In this document: in pieces, positions 42,381-52,796 of the stretch
Position numbering within the stretch: position 1 is the stretch's first letter
Layout: every line of letters begins with the position of its first letter
From: Scatomonas sp963928055
GTDB lineage: Bacteria; Bacillota; Clostridia; Lachnospirales; Lachnospiraceae
DNA length: 64,000 nucleotides
Reading direction: 5' to 3'
NCBI GenBank assembly: GCA_963928055.1
Contig: CAWVDN010000001.1
Coordinates: forward strand, 496,001 to 560,000
Translations under genes and position numbers: made by a program
Notes under the pieces: generated by a model
Databases searched by the model: none
The model's input: only the letters and a program-made list of their open reading frames with translations
Told to the model about the DNA's origin: nothing

Positions 42381-43319
42381 TTATTTCCGCATTCTTCCAA
42401 GGACCTCCTCCAGCCGGAGTCCGTTTCCCGGCGCCCCCACCTGCTCCACGCACAGAGACGCCCCGGCGTTGGCAAAGGCGGCGCATTCCCGCAGGGAATA
42501 TCCCCGGGACAGGGCGAACAGGAAACAACCGGTAAAGGTATCCCCGGCTCCGGTGGTGTCCACGCAGCGGACTCCCGGACAGGCCGGCGACCAGAAGTGT
42601 TCTTCGGGAGTTTTCACAAAACAGCCTTTTGCCCCCGCTTTAAGGATCACGTGCTTCACTCCGCATTTCAGAAAGGCATCTCCGATCTCCTCCCAGTCCT
42701 GAAGTCCGGTGAGCAGCGAAGCTTCCGCGTAATTGGGGAAAATAAAATCCACGCAGGAAAGACAGTCTCTCAGATCCTCCAGGGTTTCCCCCTTTTTTCT
42801 CTTGGTCATATCCGCGCAGACGGTCATTCCCCGCTTTTTCGCCTCAGAAAAAAGCCGGAACATGGATTGATCATCAAACCCCGGCGCCACAAAGATACTG
42901 GCGAAGCTGAGGATATCTCCCCCGGTCAGCGCCTCTTCCCTGACATCTTCCGGATACAGCTTCCGCAGGGTCCCTTCCGGACTGGTGATAAAATGCCTCT
43001 CTCCTTTTTCGTCCACCAGGACCACATTGACGCTGGTAGGTATTTCCGGGGTTCGGACAATGTATTCCGTATCGATGCCCAGGGTCCGGCATCTGGCCAG
43101 GATCAGTTCCGCCCCGGGATCCTTTCCCAGCTTGCTGACCAGCCGCGTCTTTCCTCCCAGAGAAGCCAGGACGCAGGCCTCATTCATAGCGTCCCCTCCG
43201 GTGGACAGGGCGATGGTCTCCGCCGGCAGGGAACCGATCTCAAACACCGAGGGATCTACAGGCCGGGCCAGCACATCCAGGATCGCCGCTCCGATGATGA
43301 CCGTTCTTTTTTCATCCAT
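42381..43319 (-). CDS. PfkB family carbohydrate kinase
   Basis: 312 residues, ribokinase fold. 'GGDAMNEACVLASLGGKT' is the N-terminal sugar site and 'DTTGAGDTFTGCF' (about 245-257) is the PfkB signature with the catalytic Asp. The substrate may be ribose, fructose, a nucleoside or a modified sugar; it cannot be told. It overlaps the CPBP gene by 8 bp and ends the argS operon. Confidence 0.92.
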   Translation of the reverse strand: MDEKRTVIIGAAILDVLARPVDPSVFEIGSLPAETIALSTGGDAMNEACVLASLGGKTRLVSKLGKDPGAELILARCRTLGIDTEYIVRTPEIPTSVNVVLVDEKGERHFITSPEGTLRKLYPEDVREEALTGGDILSFASIFVAPGFDDQSMFRLFSEAKKRGMTVCADMTKRKKGETLEDLRDCLSCVDFIFPNYAEASLLTGLQDWEEIGDAFLKCGVKHVILKAGAKGCFVKTPEEHFWSPACPGVRCVDTTGAGDTFTGCFLFALSRGYSLRECAAFANAGASLCVEQVGAPGNGLRLEEVLGRMRK

Positions 43320-44151
43320 GTCTGCTCTCCTTTTTCCGCTCTTTTTTTAAAAACAGGATCCAGACGCACAGGACCGCGGCGGCGGCCTCCAGGACTGCCA
43401 TACACGCCGGCGCGCCGGAAAATCTTTCCGATAAAGCCTCCGTCACAGGAATATAGAAGACTGCCCAGAGATTGGCTGCTCCGTGGGCCAGCACCGGCGG
43501 CAGCAGGCTTCCGCTTTTTTCGCAGAGAGCCGCGAACAGCAGTCCCATAAAAAACGCGTAAAGAAACTGCACCATATTTCCGTGATAAACGCCGAAAAGG
43601 CCCGCTGAGATCAGCGCGCCTCCCAGAGCTCCCAGATAATTTTCCGCTCTTCGATACGTCATGCCCCGAAAGATCAGTTCCTCCGCCAGGGGCGCCAGGA
43701 TCACGGTGGCCAGGATCAGCAGGATCAGGTTCTGCCCATGAAAAGCCGTGGAAGCCTGCTCCGTATAGCCTTTGAAAACTTCTGAAAAGCCGCTGATCCG
43801 GATCCCGCTGCTGATCAGATGGCCCAAAGACACTGCCAGCACGCAGGAAGCCGCCAGCCTTCCCCCCTTCCAGCCCCGGTTTTCCGTCTGAAACCGCAGC
43901 CGGTCCAGAGCGTACTGCTTCCTCTGGGAGAGCAGGATCAGGGTATAGAATCCCACATTGATCCACAGAGGAAGTCCCCGGACCTTCCGCAGCAGTTCCC
44001 CGCTGTCCATGCCGGGATTTCCGGTAAGAATGCCTGCGGCCAGGATCCCCAGGATCGTTGCGATCAGCATGCAGAGCACGATCGCTGCCGTGGGATACAG
44101 AACGTCCCACAGTTTCCACAGAAGAGAGGCCTTTTCTCTTTTCCGCCCCAT
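43312..44151 (-). CDS. CPBP family intramembrane metalloprotease
   Basis: 279 residues from the ATG at 44151 (GGAGGAATAAA upstream; start MGRKREKASLLW). About seven to eight membrane segments. The family active-site motifs are present: EELIFRG (about 172-178), 'GVYHGN' (about 206-211) and a later 'AHGAANLWAV' His. It may process membrane proteins or peptides such as bacteriocins. It follows the HAD gene by 1 bp. Confidence 0.93.
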   Translation of the reverse strand: MGRKREKASLLWKLWDVLYPTAAIVLCMLIATILGILAAGILTGNPGMDSGELLRKVRGLPLWINVGFYTLILLSQRKQYALDRLRFQTENRGWKGGRLAASCVLAVSLGHLISSGIRISGFSEVFKGYTEQASTAFHGQNLILLILATVILAPLAEELIFRGMTYRRAENYLGALGGALISAGLFGVYHGNMVQFLYAFFMGLLFAALCEKSGSLLPPVLAHGAANLWAVFYIPVTEALSERFSGAPACMAVLEAAAAVLCVWILFLKKERKKESRHG

Positions 44152-44152
44152 T

Positions 44153-44824
44153 TTATTCCTCCTGTTTTTCCGCCTGCCGGAGCAGGATCTGCCCCAGCTC
44201 CTCCACAGTTTCCGCGATCTGTTCCGCCCCTGCCGCCAGAAGCTCCTCCCTGGAACCGTAGCCGTAGGAAACTCCCACAAACCGAAGGCCGTGTTCCCCG
44301 GCCCCCTCCGCGTCGTAACACCGGTCTCCGCACATAATGACCCTCTCCCGATGCTGCCCGTAGCCGGCCCTGGACAGGGCTTCCTCGATGACCTCCGCCT
44401 TGTCGGTCCTTCTTCCGTCCAGCTCGCTGCCGGCCACCGGATCCAGGTACTGCCTCAGGCCGAAATGTTCCAGGATCTGATTTACATAAAATTCCGGCTT
44501 GGAGGAGGCGACCCCCAGCCGGATCCCCCGGCGGTCCAGAAGCTCCAGCAGCTCCCGGATCCCCGGATATACCGTATTCTCAAAAATCCCTCTGCCGCTG
44601 TACCGCTCCCGGTAGAATCTCACCGCTTCCTCCGCTTCTTCCCTGGTAAATCCCCCGTAGCTCATAAACTGCTCCAGCAGAGGCGGTCCCACAAAGCAGG
44701 TCAGCTCCCGGAACTCCGGCACCGGCCGGCCCATTTTCTCCAGAGCGTACTGCACGCAGCGGACGATCCCCGGAGCGGAGTCCGTCAGGGTGCCGTCCAG
44801 GTCAAATAGTACAAGGCTCTTCAT
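44153..44824 (-). CDS. HAD family hydrolase (phosphoglycolate phosphatase-like)
   Basis: 223 residues. HAD motif I DLDGTLTDS (8-16), motif II 'GVASSKPEF', motif III Lys near 'RTDKAEVIEEAL' and motif IV 'IMCGDRCYDAEGA' are all found, with an alpha-helical cap. The substrate is likely a small phosphorylated sugar or nucleotide. It lies 9 bp after the amidase gene. Confidence 0.92.
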   Translation of the reverse strand: MKSLVLFDLDGTLTDSAPGIVRCVQYALEKMGRPVPEFRELTCFVGPPLLEQFMSYGGFTREEAEEAVRFYRERYSGRGIFENTVYPGIRELLELLDRRGIRLGVASSKPEFYVNQILEHFGLRQYLDPVAGSELDGRRTDKAEVIEEALSRAGYGQHRERVIMCGDRCYDAEGAGEHGLRFVGVSYGYGSREELLAAGAEQIAETVEELGQILLRQAEKQEE

Positions 44825-44833
44825 GTCATCCTC

Positions 44834-45805
44834 CTATCCGGCAAAATAAGCATCGATGCCGTCGGCGATCCCCCGGACGATCTGCTGCTGGTACTCCTCC
44901 GAAGCCATTTTCAGATCCTCCTCCGGGTTGGTCATGTATCCCATCTCCACAATGGTCACCGGGATCACGCTCCAGTTGATGCCGCTCATGTCGTCGGTCA
45001 GATAAACCCCCTGGCTGACGGCTCCGGTGGCGGCACAGTAGGAATCCAGGATATTCTGTGAAAGTCTCTGGCATTCCCCTGCCATCTCTCCCACATAGGG
45101 ATTTTCCAGGGAGGGAGCCATGGTCAGCGCCCCTGCCACGGAGGGATCCTCGGATCCGTTGGCGTGGATCCGCACCAGGATATCCGCGCCGGAGGCGGCC
45201 GCCTGCTCCGCCCTCTCCCTGTTGCTGATATTGACCTCATGGGTTTCCCGGACCATATAGACTTCATATCCTCTGGTTTCCAGTTCCTCCCGGAGTTTCA
45301 AGGAAACAGCCAGATTCAGTTCATATTCCATGAGTCCGGAGGCGGATCCGCATGTGCCGGAGCTGACCTTGGCCTTGGTCTCTCCCGCTCCGGGCCCCAC
45401 CGGCTCCTGTTCAGAGTTTCCCTGACTCTGATGTCCCGGATCCACCGCGACTTTTTTCCCGTTGGAAGCAGGCGCCGGCTCCGAAGTGGGCTCCGGCGCA
45501 GCTGCCGCTTCCGGCGTCGGCTCCGGGGCCCTGGCAGGAACAGAAGGTTCCGCCGCTTCCGGCGTTTCCTCCGCCTGCTGCAGCAGGATCTCCGAAGGGC
45601 TGGCAGACGGAAGGTCTTTCGTCTCTTCCCGGGACGCCGCTGCGGTTTCCTTTTCCCGGGAAACGGAGGCGGAAGCTGCCTCCTCCGCTGCCCTTCCGGT
45701 CTCCGTCCCCGCTGTTTCTCCGCCGCAGCCTGTCAGCAGGAGAACAGTTCCCAGAAACAGTGAAAAAAGAAATCTCCTTTTCCCGGTTCCGGATCTCTTT
45801 CTCAT
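44834..45805 (-). CDS. N-acetylmuramoyl-L-alanine amidase lipoprotein
   Basis: 323 residues. A lipoprotein signal (LLTGCGG, Cys about 27) and a Glu/Ala/Pro-rich linker (about 30-115) lead to an Amidase_3 domain (about 118-323). Zinc and catalytic residues are kept: His in 'AVDPGHQSQ', Glu in 'LMEYELN', His in 'RIHANGSED', Glu in 'IVEMGYMTN'. It cuts the lactyl-Ala bond of peptidoglycan while held on the outer face of the membrane. It sits 2 bp after argS. Confidence 0.93.
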   Translation of the reverse strand: MRKRSGTGKRRFLFSLFLGTVLLLTGCGGETAGTETGRAAEEAASASVSREKETAAASREETKDLPSASPSEILLQQAEETPEAAEPSVPARAPEPTPEAAAAPEPTSEPAPASNGKKVAVDPGHQSQGNSEQEPVGPGAGETKAKVSSGTCGSASGLMEYELNLAVSLKLREELETRGYEVYMVRETHEVNISNRERAEQAAASGADILVRIHANGSEDPSVAGALTMAPSLENPYVGEMAGECQRLSQNILDSYCAATGAVSQGVYLTDDMSGINWSVIPVTIVEMGYMTNPEEDLKMASEEYQQQIVRGIADGIDAYFAG

Positions 45806-45807
45806 TT

Positions 45808-47574
45808 TTACATCCTCTCCGGAGCGGAAAATCCCAGCAGGTCGATACTGGTCTCCAGGATCCTGCGGACCAGCTCCAGCAGTGCCAGCCAGGAAGCTTT
45901 CTGCCGGGGATCTTCCTCCGTCAGGATCTTGGTCTCATGGTAGAAGCGGTTGAACTCGTTGGCCAGTTCATAAATATACGAACAGATCTTGTGCGGCGCT
46001 TTCTCTTCAAAAGCGTTCTCGATCATCGTGCCGAAGCGGACCGCTGCCAGCATCAGGGTCTTCTCACCCTCACTGGCCGCCGGCAGGATCACGCTGCCCT
46101 CCAGGGCGCCGCCCTCCTCCAGATACCGGTTCAGGATCGATTTGATCCGCACAATGGTGTACAGGATATAGGGGCCTGTATTTCCCTCAAAGGAGGTAAA
46201 GCGGTCCACGTCAAACACATAGTCCTTGGAAGCCTGGTTGGAGAGATCCCCGTATTTAATGGCGGAAAGTCCTACGATCTCCGCGGTCTTCTCCGCGTCC
46301 GTATCCTTGACGCTGCGGTTCTCCACGATCTTCTTATACATTTCCCCGTTGATCTCGGAGATCAGCCGCTCCAGCCGCATGACCCCACCCTCCCGGGTCT
46401 TAAAGGGCTTTCCGTCCTTTCCGTTCATGGTGCCGAATCCCAGGAAGGAAAGCTTTGTCTCCGGCTTGACCAGCCCCGTCTTTCTGGCGCAGCGGAACAC
46501 CTGGACAAAATGCATTTCCTGGCGCTTGTCCACCACATAAAGGATCTCGTCCGGATCAAAGAGCTTCACCCGTTCCACGATGGTGGCTAGATCCGTGGTG
46601 GTGTAGAGGGATGCGCCGTCGGATTTCAGCAGGATACAGGGCGGCACCTCCTTGGTGTCGGTTTCCTGGCTCACGTCCACAATGAGGGCTCCCTGATCCT
46701 CGTAGGCGTACCCCTCCTTTTTCATTTTTTCCACCATATCCGGAATATAGGGCTGGGCGTCGGATTCCTTCTTCCAGAGATCAAATTCCACATCCAGTTT
46801 TTGATAGTTTTTCTTCAGATCCGACACAGAGACTTCCATAATGTGATTCCAGAGAGCCATGTAGCCGGGGCGGCCTTCCTGCAGCTGGTGGGTGGCCTCC
46901 AGCGCCCGGTTCCTGTACTCCTCATCTTCCTTGGAGCGGGCGCTGGCCGCCGGATAGATCTCCTCCAGCTCACTGATGGTGAAGGGAGCTTCTTCCGGAT
47001 AGGGGCCCGTAAAGGATCCGTCAAAATAGGGCAGTTCCGGCTTCCGCTCCTGCAGTTCCGTAATGATCAGGCCCATCTGCAGACCCCAGTCTCCCAGATG
47101 TACGTCCCCGATGACTTTGTGCCCCAGGAATCTTCCCATGCGCTTGATGCTCTCCCCGATGATGGCGGAACGCAGATGCCCCACATGCAGGGGTTTGGCC
47201 ACATTGGGGCCGCCGTAATCAATGATGATGGTTTTCGGCGTCTCTGCCGGAGAGGCGGACAGGCGGCTGTCCTCCCCCATAGCCATCAGATACCGGGACA
47301 GATATTCCCGGTCCAGTTTTATATTGATAAAGCCCGGCTTTACCGCCGATACCTCTTCAAACATATCCTCTTTCGCGAGTTCCGCCGCCACTGCCTCCGC
47401 GATCTGGATGGGCGCTTTTTTGTAGGCCTTGGCCGCCGCCATGGCTCCATTGCACTGATATTCGCACAGGTCCGGCCGATTGGATACCGCGGTCTTTCCG
47501 TAGGAAGGATCATACCCGGCCCGCTCAAAAGCCTGCGCTGCCCGCTGGTTCATTTCTTCGATCAGTTTTTTCAT
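45808..47574 (-). CDS. argS: Arginine--tRNA ligase
   Basis: 588 residues from the ATG at 47574 (GGAGG 5 bp upstream); an ATG six codons earlier lacks an SD. Class I: 'PNVAKPLHVGHLRSAIIGE' holds the HIGH-like HVGH, and FKTREGG stands where KMSKS would be, as in other ArgRS. The N-terminal Add-1 and C-terminal DALR domains are present. First gene of argS-amidase-HAD-CPBP-pfkB. I see no T-box in its short leader. Confidence 0.97.
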   Translation of the reverse strand: MKKLIEEMNQRAAQAFERAGYDPSYGKTAVSNRPDLCEYQCNGAMAAAKAYKKAPIQIAEAVAAELAKEDMFEEVSAVKPGFINIKLDREYLSRYLMAMGEDSRLSASPAETPKTIIIDYGGPNVAKPLHVGHLRSAIIGESIKRMGRFLGHKVIGDVHLGDWGLQMGLIITELQERKPELPYFDGSFTGPYPEEAPFTISELEEIYPAASARSKEDEEYRNRALEATHQLQEGRPGYMALWNHIMEVSVSDLKKNYQKLDVEFDLWKKESDAQPYIPDMVEKMKKEGYAYEDQGALIVDVSQETDTKEVPPCILLKSDGASLYTTTDLATIVERVKLFDPDEILYVVDKRQEMHFVQVFRCARKTGLVKPETKLSFLGFGTMNGKDGKPFKTREGGVMRLERLISEINGEMYKKIVENRSVKDTDAEKTAEIVGLSAIKYGDLSNQASKDYVFDVDRFTSFEGNTGPYILYTIVRIKSILNRYLEEGGALEGSVILPAASEGEKTLMLAAVRFGTMIENAFEEKAPHKICSYIYELANEFNRFYHETKILTEEDPRQKASWLALLELVRRILETSIDLLGFSAPERM

Positions 47575-47604
47575 AATTCCTCCAAAATTCATAGATGTGG
47601 CCTT

Positions 47605-47633
47605 ATTATAAAACGATTTTCTTCAATACTCAA
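47605..47633 (-). promoter_or_regulatory. Promoter for the argS operon
   Basis: Minus strand: -35 TTGAGT (47633-47628), 17-bp spacer, -10 TATAAT (47610-47605). Confidence 0.65.
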
Positions 47634-47651
47634 GTGCCGGAATGATTTTGC

Positions 47652-47680
47652 TTGACAGGTTTCTCCGATTCTGCTATCGT
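47652..47680 (+). promoter_or_regulatory. Probable promoter for the MATE gene
   Basis: -35 TTGACA (47652-47657), 17-bp spacer, -10 TATCGT (47675-47680). A transcript from here would carry a leader of about 370 nt that contains the whole inverted-repeat element. Confidence 0.45.
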
Positions 47681-47708
47681 ATTTCCGGTAATAAAATATA
47701 CACTTGCC

Positions 47709-48032
47709 GCCGGGTAATTTTGTATCTTTAGCGTCAGTGTACAAGGGGCAACTCGCTCCAAACCGCGTAATTCCGGTGATTTTCTGTGTTATCCTCAATC
47801 GGCGTACGTCCAGTACGCCTCTATCGTCTGCCTTGAAAATCATCGGAATTCCTGCGGTTGGAGTCTTTGAGTCGTGAAGGTGCTGATTTGGGCCCCTTCA
47901 AGGCACTTGATCGACGCGTACAGAGACGTACGCGGAGGGAAAGTAACGCAGAAGGAGCTCAAATCAGCCCTTCAACGACCGTATTGTCCCCTTGTACACT
48001 GACGCTAGGCCTTGCAGATACAAAGTACCGGC
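47709..48032. mobile_element. 324-bp element with ~45-bp terminal inverted repeats and two hairpin arms (MITE-like or structured leader)
   Basis: Left end 47709-47752 and right end 47984-48032 are inverted copies: GCCGG, TTTGTATCT and TAGCGTCAGTGTACAAGGGG recur in order, with small gaps. Arm A (47756-47863) pairs CTCCAAACCGC...AATTCCG...TGATTTTC with its complement and ends in GGCGTAC/GTACGCC. Arm B (47871-47979) pairs GTCGTGAAGG and TGCTGATTTG with their complements and ends in CGCGTAC/GTACGCG. No ORF inside is supportable. It fills most of the 483-bp argS-MATE gap. It may be a non-autonomous element; no target-site duplication is obvious. Confidence 0.65.
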
Positions 48033-48057
48033 GTTTTTTTGTCGGAAGGAGGATAAA

Positions 48058-49383
48058 ATGACTGCCGTAAAACCCCTGCATGAATTTGCGAAATACGCGT
48101 CCTTAAGCGTGCTGGCCATGATCGCCCTGTCCTGCTACATCCTGGCGGACACCTTTTTTGTGTCCCTGGGTCTTGGCACCCGGGGGCTGGCCGCCCTGAA
48201 CCTGGCCATCCCCGCCTACAATTTCATTCATGGCACCGGCCTGATGCTGGGCATGGGAGGCGCCACGAGATTTTCCATTCTGAAAAGCCAGAACGCCGGC
48301 CGGGAAGCGGACCGGATGTACACCGTCACCCTGTACCTTTCCCTGCTCTTTTCTGTGTTCTTCGTGGTGACGGGACTGTTCTTTTCCGGCAGCCTGGCCC
48401 GGCTGCTGGGGGCCGACCAGGCAGTCTTTTCCATGACGGACACGTACCTGAAAGTGCTGCTGCTGTTCTCCCCGGCTTTTATCCTCAACGACGTGCTGCT
48501 GTGCTTTGTCCGCAACGACGGAAATCCCCAGCTGGCCATGGCTGCCACCATCACCGGCAGCCTCTCGAATATCCTTCTGGACTACGTATTTATTTTCCCC
48601 TGCGGCATGGGAATCTTCGGCGCGGTATTTGCCACCGGTCTGGCTCCTGTCATCGGCATCCTGGTCATGGCGCCTCACTGGCTGAAGCGGGACAAGGGGT
48701 TTCACCTGATCCCCACAGGGCTTCAGGCCAGAGCCGCCGGCATCACCCTCTCCCTGGGTTTTCCCTCCCTGTTGGCCCAGCTTTCCTCCGGCATCGTGAT
48801 GATCCTCTTCAACACCATCATCCTGGGCCTTCTGGGAAATACCGGGGTGGCGGCCTACGGAGTGGTCGCCAATATTTCCCTGGTGGTAACTTCTATTTTT
48901 ACCGGCATCGCCCAGGGGGTGCAGCCTCTGATCAGCCGTGCCTACGGACGGAAAGAAGCGGTACTTGTGGAAAAGCATCTGAAATATTCCCTGGTCTCCA
49001 TGGCTGTGTTTTCCACCGCGGTCTATCTTCTTCTGTTTATGTTTGCCTCTCCGGTGGCCGCTGTCTTCAACAGCGAACAGGATCCCGCCCTTCAGCGGAT
49101 CGCCGTAGACGGGCTGCGGCTGTACTTTACTTCCACACTTTTTACCGGATTCAACATTATTCTCTCCACCTGGTTTGCCTCCGTGGAAAAGGCCCTTCCC
49201 GCCCAGATCGTCTCTCTCCTCCGGGGTCTGGTCCTGATCATCCCCGCCGCCTTTCTTATGGCTTTCCTCTGGGGCATGACCGGAGTGTGGCTGGCACTTA
49301 CCGCGGCGGAATTTCTCACAGCGGCAGCCGGCCTGTTTTTCTACTGCAGGAATAAAAATTTTCTGTACGGTACCCGTCATTGA
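48058..49383 (+). CDS. MATE family efflux transporter
   Basis: 441 residues from the ATG at 48058 (AAGGAGG 7 bp upstream). Twelve membrane segments in two MatE halves; 'ILADTFFVSLGLGTRGLAALNLAIP' and 'GMGGATRFSIL' are typical of the DinF/NorM-like Clostridial group. It exports cationic drugs or metabolites using Na+ or H+. Its leader holds the large hairpin-rich element, so expression may depend on RNA structure. Confidence 0.95.
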   Translation: MTAVKPLHEFAKYASLSVLAMIALSCYILADTFFVSLGLGTRGLAALNLAIPAYNFIHGTGLMLGMGGATRFSILKSQNAGREADRMYTVTLYLSLLFSVFFVVTGLFFSGSLARLLGADQAVFSMTDTYLKVLLLFSPAFILNDVLLCFVRNDGNPQLAMAATITGSLSNILLDYVFIFPCGMGIFGAVFATGLAPVIGILVMAPHWLKRDKGFHLIPTGLQARAAGITLSLGFPSLLAQLSSGIVMILFNTIILGLLGNTGVAAYGVVANISLVVTSIFTGIAQGVQPLISRAYGRKEAVLVEKHLKYSLVSMAVFSTAVYLLLFMFASPVAAVFNSEQDPALQRIAVDGLRLYFTSTLFTGFNIILSTWFASVEKALPAQIVSLLRGLVLIIPAAFLMAFLWGMTGVWLALTAAEFLTAAAGLFFYCRNKNFLYGTRH

Positions 49384-49428
49384 CAACCCATTCTATAGTG
49401 AAGGCAAAACCTTCAGAAAGGAATCTCC

Positions 49429-50238
49429 ATGGAAAAACTTATGGTCCTGGGCACCGGCAACGCCGCGGTGACCCGTTGTTACAACACCTGTTTTGCCCTG
49501 AAGCACAAAAAGGAATATCTGCTGGTGGACGCCGGAGGCGGAAACGGCATTCTCTCCGCCCTGGAATCCGCAGAGATCCCTCTGAAAAAGATCCATCATT
49601 TTTTTGTTACCCACGCCCACAGCGACCATCTTCTGGGTGTCCCCTGGATCCTCCGCATGATCGGCACCCGGATGCGTCAGGATAAATACGAGGGGCTTCT
49701 TCACATCTACTGTCACCGGGAACTGGCGGAGGCCATACGCCTCATCTCCGGCCTGGTCCTGCAGGACAGAATCTGCCGTCTCTTTGATCAGCGGATCCTC
49801 TTCCATGTTTTGGAAGACGGCGGAGAGGAGACGATTCTGAACAGCCGTTTTACCTTTTATGACATCCGTTCTTCCAAAGCAAAACAGTTCGGGTTTCTCT
49901 GCGAGACAGAGAACGGACTGCGCCTGGCTTTCCCCGGGGATGAGCCATGTCCGGAACACCTGTATCCGGCTTTCCGGAACGCGGACTGGCTCTTTCACGA
50001 GGCCTTCTGTCTTTATGAAGAACGGGAGCGCTTCCGCCCATATGAAAAACACCACAGCACCGTCCGGGACGCCTGCCTGCTGGCAGAAAAGCTGTCCGTA
50101 AAAAATCTGGTGCTGTGGCATACAGAAGATAAAAATCTTGTTCATCGTAAAGAATGGTATCAGAAGGAGGGACGGTCCTGGTTTTCCGGAAACCTGTACG
50201 TGCCGGAGGATGGGGAAAAAATCCCTCTGGAACCGTAA
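49429..50238 (+). CDS. MBL-fold metallohydrolase (RNase Z-like)
   Basis: 269 residues. Metal motif HAHSDH (about 63-68), 'FPGDEP' Asp, 'HEAFC', 'HHSTVRDA' and 'LWHTED' match the RNase Z/arylsulfatase branch. It lacks the long exosite arm of tRNase Z, so tRNA processing is doubtful; a phosphodiesterase or hydrolase is likely. It lies 45 bp after the MATE gene and may share its transcript. Confidence 0.9.
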   Translation: MEKLMVLGTGNAAVTRCYNTCFALKHKKEYLLVDAGGGNGILSALESAEIPLKKIHHFFVTHAHSDHLLGVPWILRMIGTRMRQDKYEGLLHIYCHRELAEAIRLISGLVLQDRICRLFDQRILFHVLEDGGEETILNSRFTFYDIRSSKAKQFGFLCETENGLRLAFPGDEPCPEHLYPAFRNADWLFHEAFCLYEERERFRPYEKHHSTVRDACLLAEKLSVKNLVLWHTEDKNLVHRKEWYQKEGRSWFSGNLYVPEDGEKIPLEP

Positions 50239-50248
50239 CCAGCTGTTT

Positions 50249-50674
50249 TCATTCTTCTTGTTTTTTTCTCCCCAATCCGCTCTTTTCGTAGCAGTACTGG
50301 ATGATGTCCTTTCTGCGGATGATGCCGATGAAGATCCCCTCATCATCCACCACCGGCACAAAATTCTGCCGCATGGACAGGGAAACCAGATCCTCGATAT
50401 CGCAGTTGATGTTTACCGGATCCATCTTCCAGCGGCGCTTTACCTGATAGATCGGAACGTTTTCCGCCTCGTGAAGGTTCAGATCGTATTCATCCTTGAT
50501 GGCCCGCAGCAGATCCCCTTCTGTCAGGGTCCCTATGTAGATCCCCTTCCGGTTCAGCATGGGAATGGCCGTGTATTTGTGATGTTCCATCTTCTCCAGC
50601 GCCTGCCGCAGGGAAAAGTCGTCGTAGATATAGGCGACCTCGCTCTTAGGGGTGATAAAGAAAAGTATATTCAT
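50249..50674 (-). CDS. CBS domain pair protein
   Basis: 141 residues: two CBS domains (about 1-65 and 70-135), with 'YTAIPMLNRKGIYIGTLTEGDLLRAI' and 'FVPVVDDEGIFIGIIRRKDIIQYC'. Stand-alone CBS pairs bind adenine nucleotides and act as sensors. It is convergent with the MBL gene. Its leader holds a GTCCCG/CGGGAC hairpin near 50700-50722. Confidence 0.92.
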   Translation of the reverse strand: MNILFFITPKSEVAYIYDDFSLRQALEKMEHHKYTAIPMLNRKGIYIGTLTEGDLLRAIKDEYDLNLHEAENVPIYQVKRRWKMDPVNINCDIEDLVSLSMRQNFVPVVDDEGIFIGIIRRKDIIQYCYEKSGLGRKKQEE

Positions 50675-50842
50675 GATCCAGCCTTTCTTTTGATAATTTT
50701 CCGTCCCGCCGCCAGACGGGACTATAATTCATTTTACCATAAAAAAAACGAATTGTGCGTGAATTTTTTCTTAAATTTCATCCTATTCTGCCGGCAGGCC
50801 GAGAATCCTTCTGATTCTTTATGCAAAGCGGAGGCTTTGTGC

Positions 50843-50848
50843 TATAAT
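50843..50848 (+). promoter_or_regulatory. Extended -10 promoter for the LUD gene
   Basis: TGCTATAAT (50840-50848) preceded by a GCAAAGC/GCTTTGT hairpin; no clear -35. Confidence 0.5.
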
Positions 50849-50896
50849 AACCGTAGCGGCTCTCCGAAAAGGAAAGCCGCGGAAAGGAGTATCTGT

Positions 50897-51532
50897 ATGT
50901 CCGTGAAATCAGAAAATTACCGTCATCTCGGGGAGACTATGATCCAAAAATTTGCCGCCCGCGGCATGGACGCTTTCTACTGCGCCGACAGAGCCGAGGC
51001 CGTGAAAAAAGTCCTGGAACTGATCCCGGAAAATTCCACCGTTACCTGGGGCGGTTCCGTTACCCTGTCGGAAACCGGTATCCTGGAGGCTCTGAAGGGC
51101 GGCCCTTACCGGTGCATTGACCGATCCTCCGCCAAAACCCCGGAGGAAGCCCGGGCCCTGTACGGCCAGATCGTCTGCGCCGATTATTTTCTCACCAGCA
51201 CCAATGCCTTTACGGCAGAGGGGGAACTGGTGAACGTGGACGGCAACGGCAACCGGGTGGCCTGCCTGATCACCGGTCCGGAACATGTGATCGTGGTCAC
51301 CGGCATGAACAAGCTGGCCCGCCATGTGGAGGAGGCGGTCAGCCGTGTCCGCACCGCCGCCGCTCCTCCAAACTGTGCGCGTCTGAATCTGAAGACCCCC
51401 TGCGCCGCCACAGGCCTCTGCGCAGACTGCCAGTCCCCGGACTCTATCTGCTGCCAGGTGGTGATCACCCGGCGTTCCCGGAAGCCGGGAAGGATCACCG
51501 TCCTTCTGGTAGGCGAAGAGCTGGGCTTCTGA
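50897..51532 (+). CDS. LUD-domain protein (LutC-like lactate utilisation)
   Basis: 211 residues from the ATG at 50897 (AAAGGAG upstream). LUD/DUF162 fold: 'TWGGSVTLSETGILEALK', 'DYFLTSTNAFTAEGELVNVDGNGNRVA' and 'VITGMNKL'-like stretch. The C-terminus has five Cys ('CAATGLCADCQSPDSICC'), typical of the stand-alone Clostridial form and perhaps an Fe-S or Zn site. LutB/LutA partners are not in the window, so the role is unsure. Confidence 0.92.
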   Translation: MSVKSENYRHLGETMIQKFAARGMDAFYCADRAEAVKKVLELIPENSTVTWGGSVTLSETGILEALKGGPYRCIDRSSAKTPEEARALYGQIVCADYFLTSTNAFTAEGELVNVDGNGNRVACLITGPEHVIVVTGMNKLARHVEEAVSRVRTAAAPPNCARLNLKTPCAATGLCADCQSPDSICCQVVITRRSRKPGRITVLLVGEELGF

Positions 51533-51534
51533 GC

Positions 51535-52785
<1,251 letters not shown>

Positions 52786-52796
52786 ATTTTTCCTCC

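Noticed and set aside
47575..47705. T-box or other tRNA-responsive leader for argS
   Set aside because: The leader from the predicted promoter is only about 30 nt and has no T-box sequence. The same holds for the short ilvE, hisS and aspS upstream regions.
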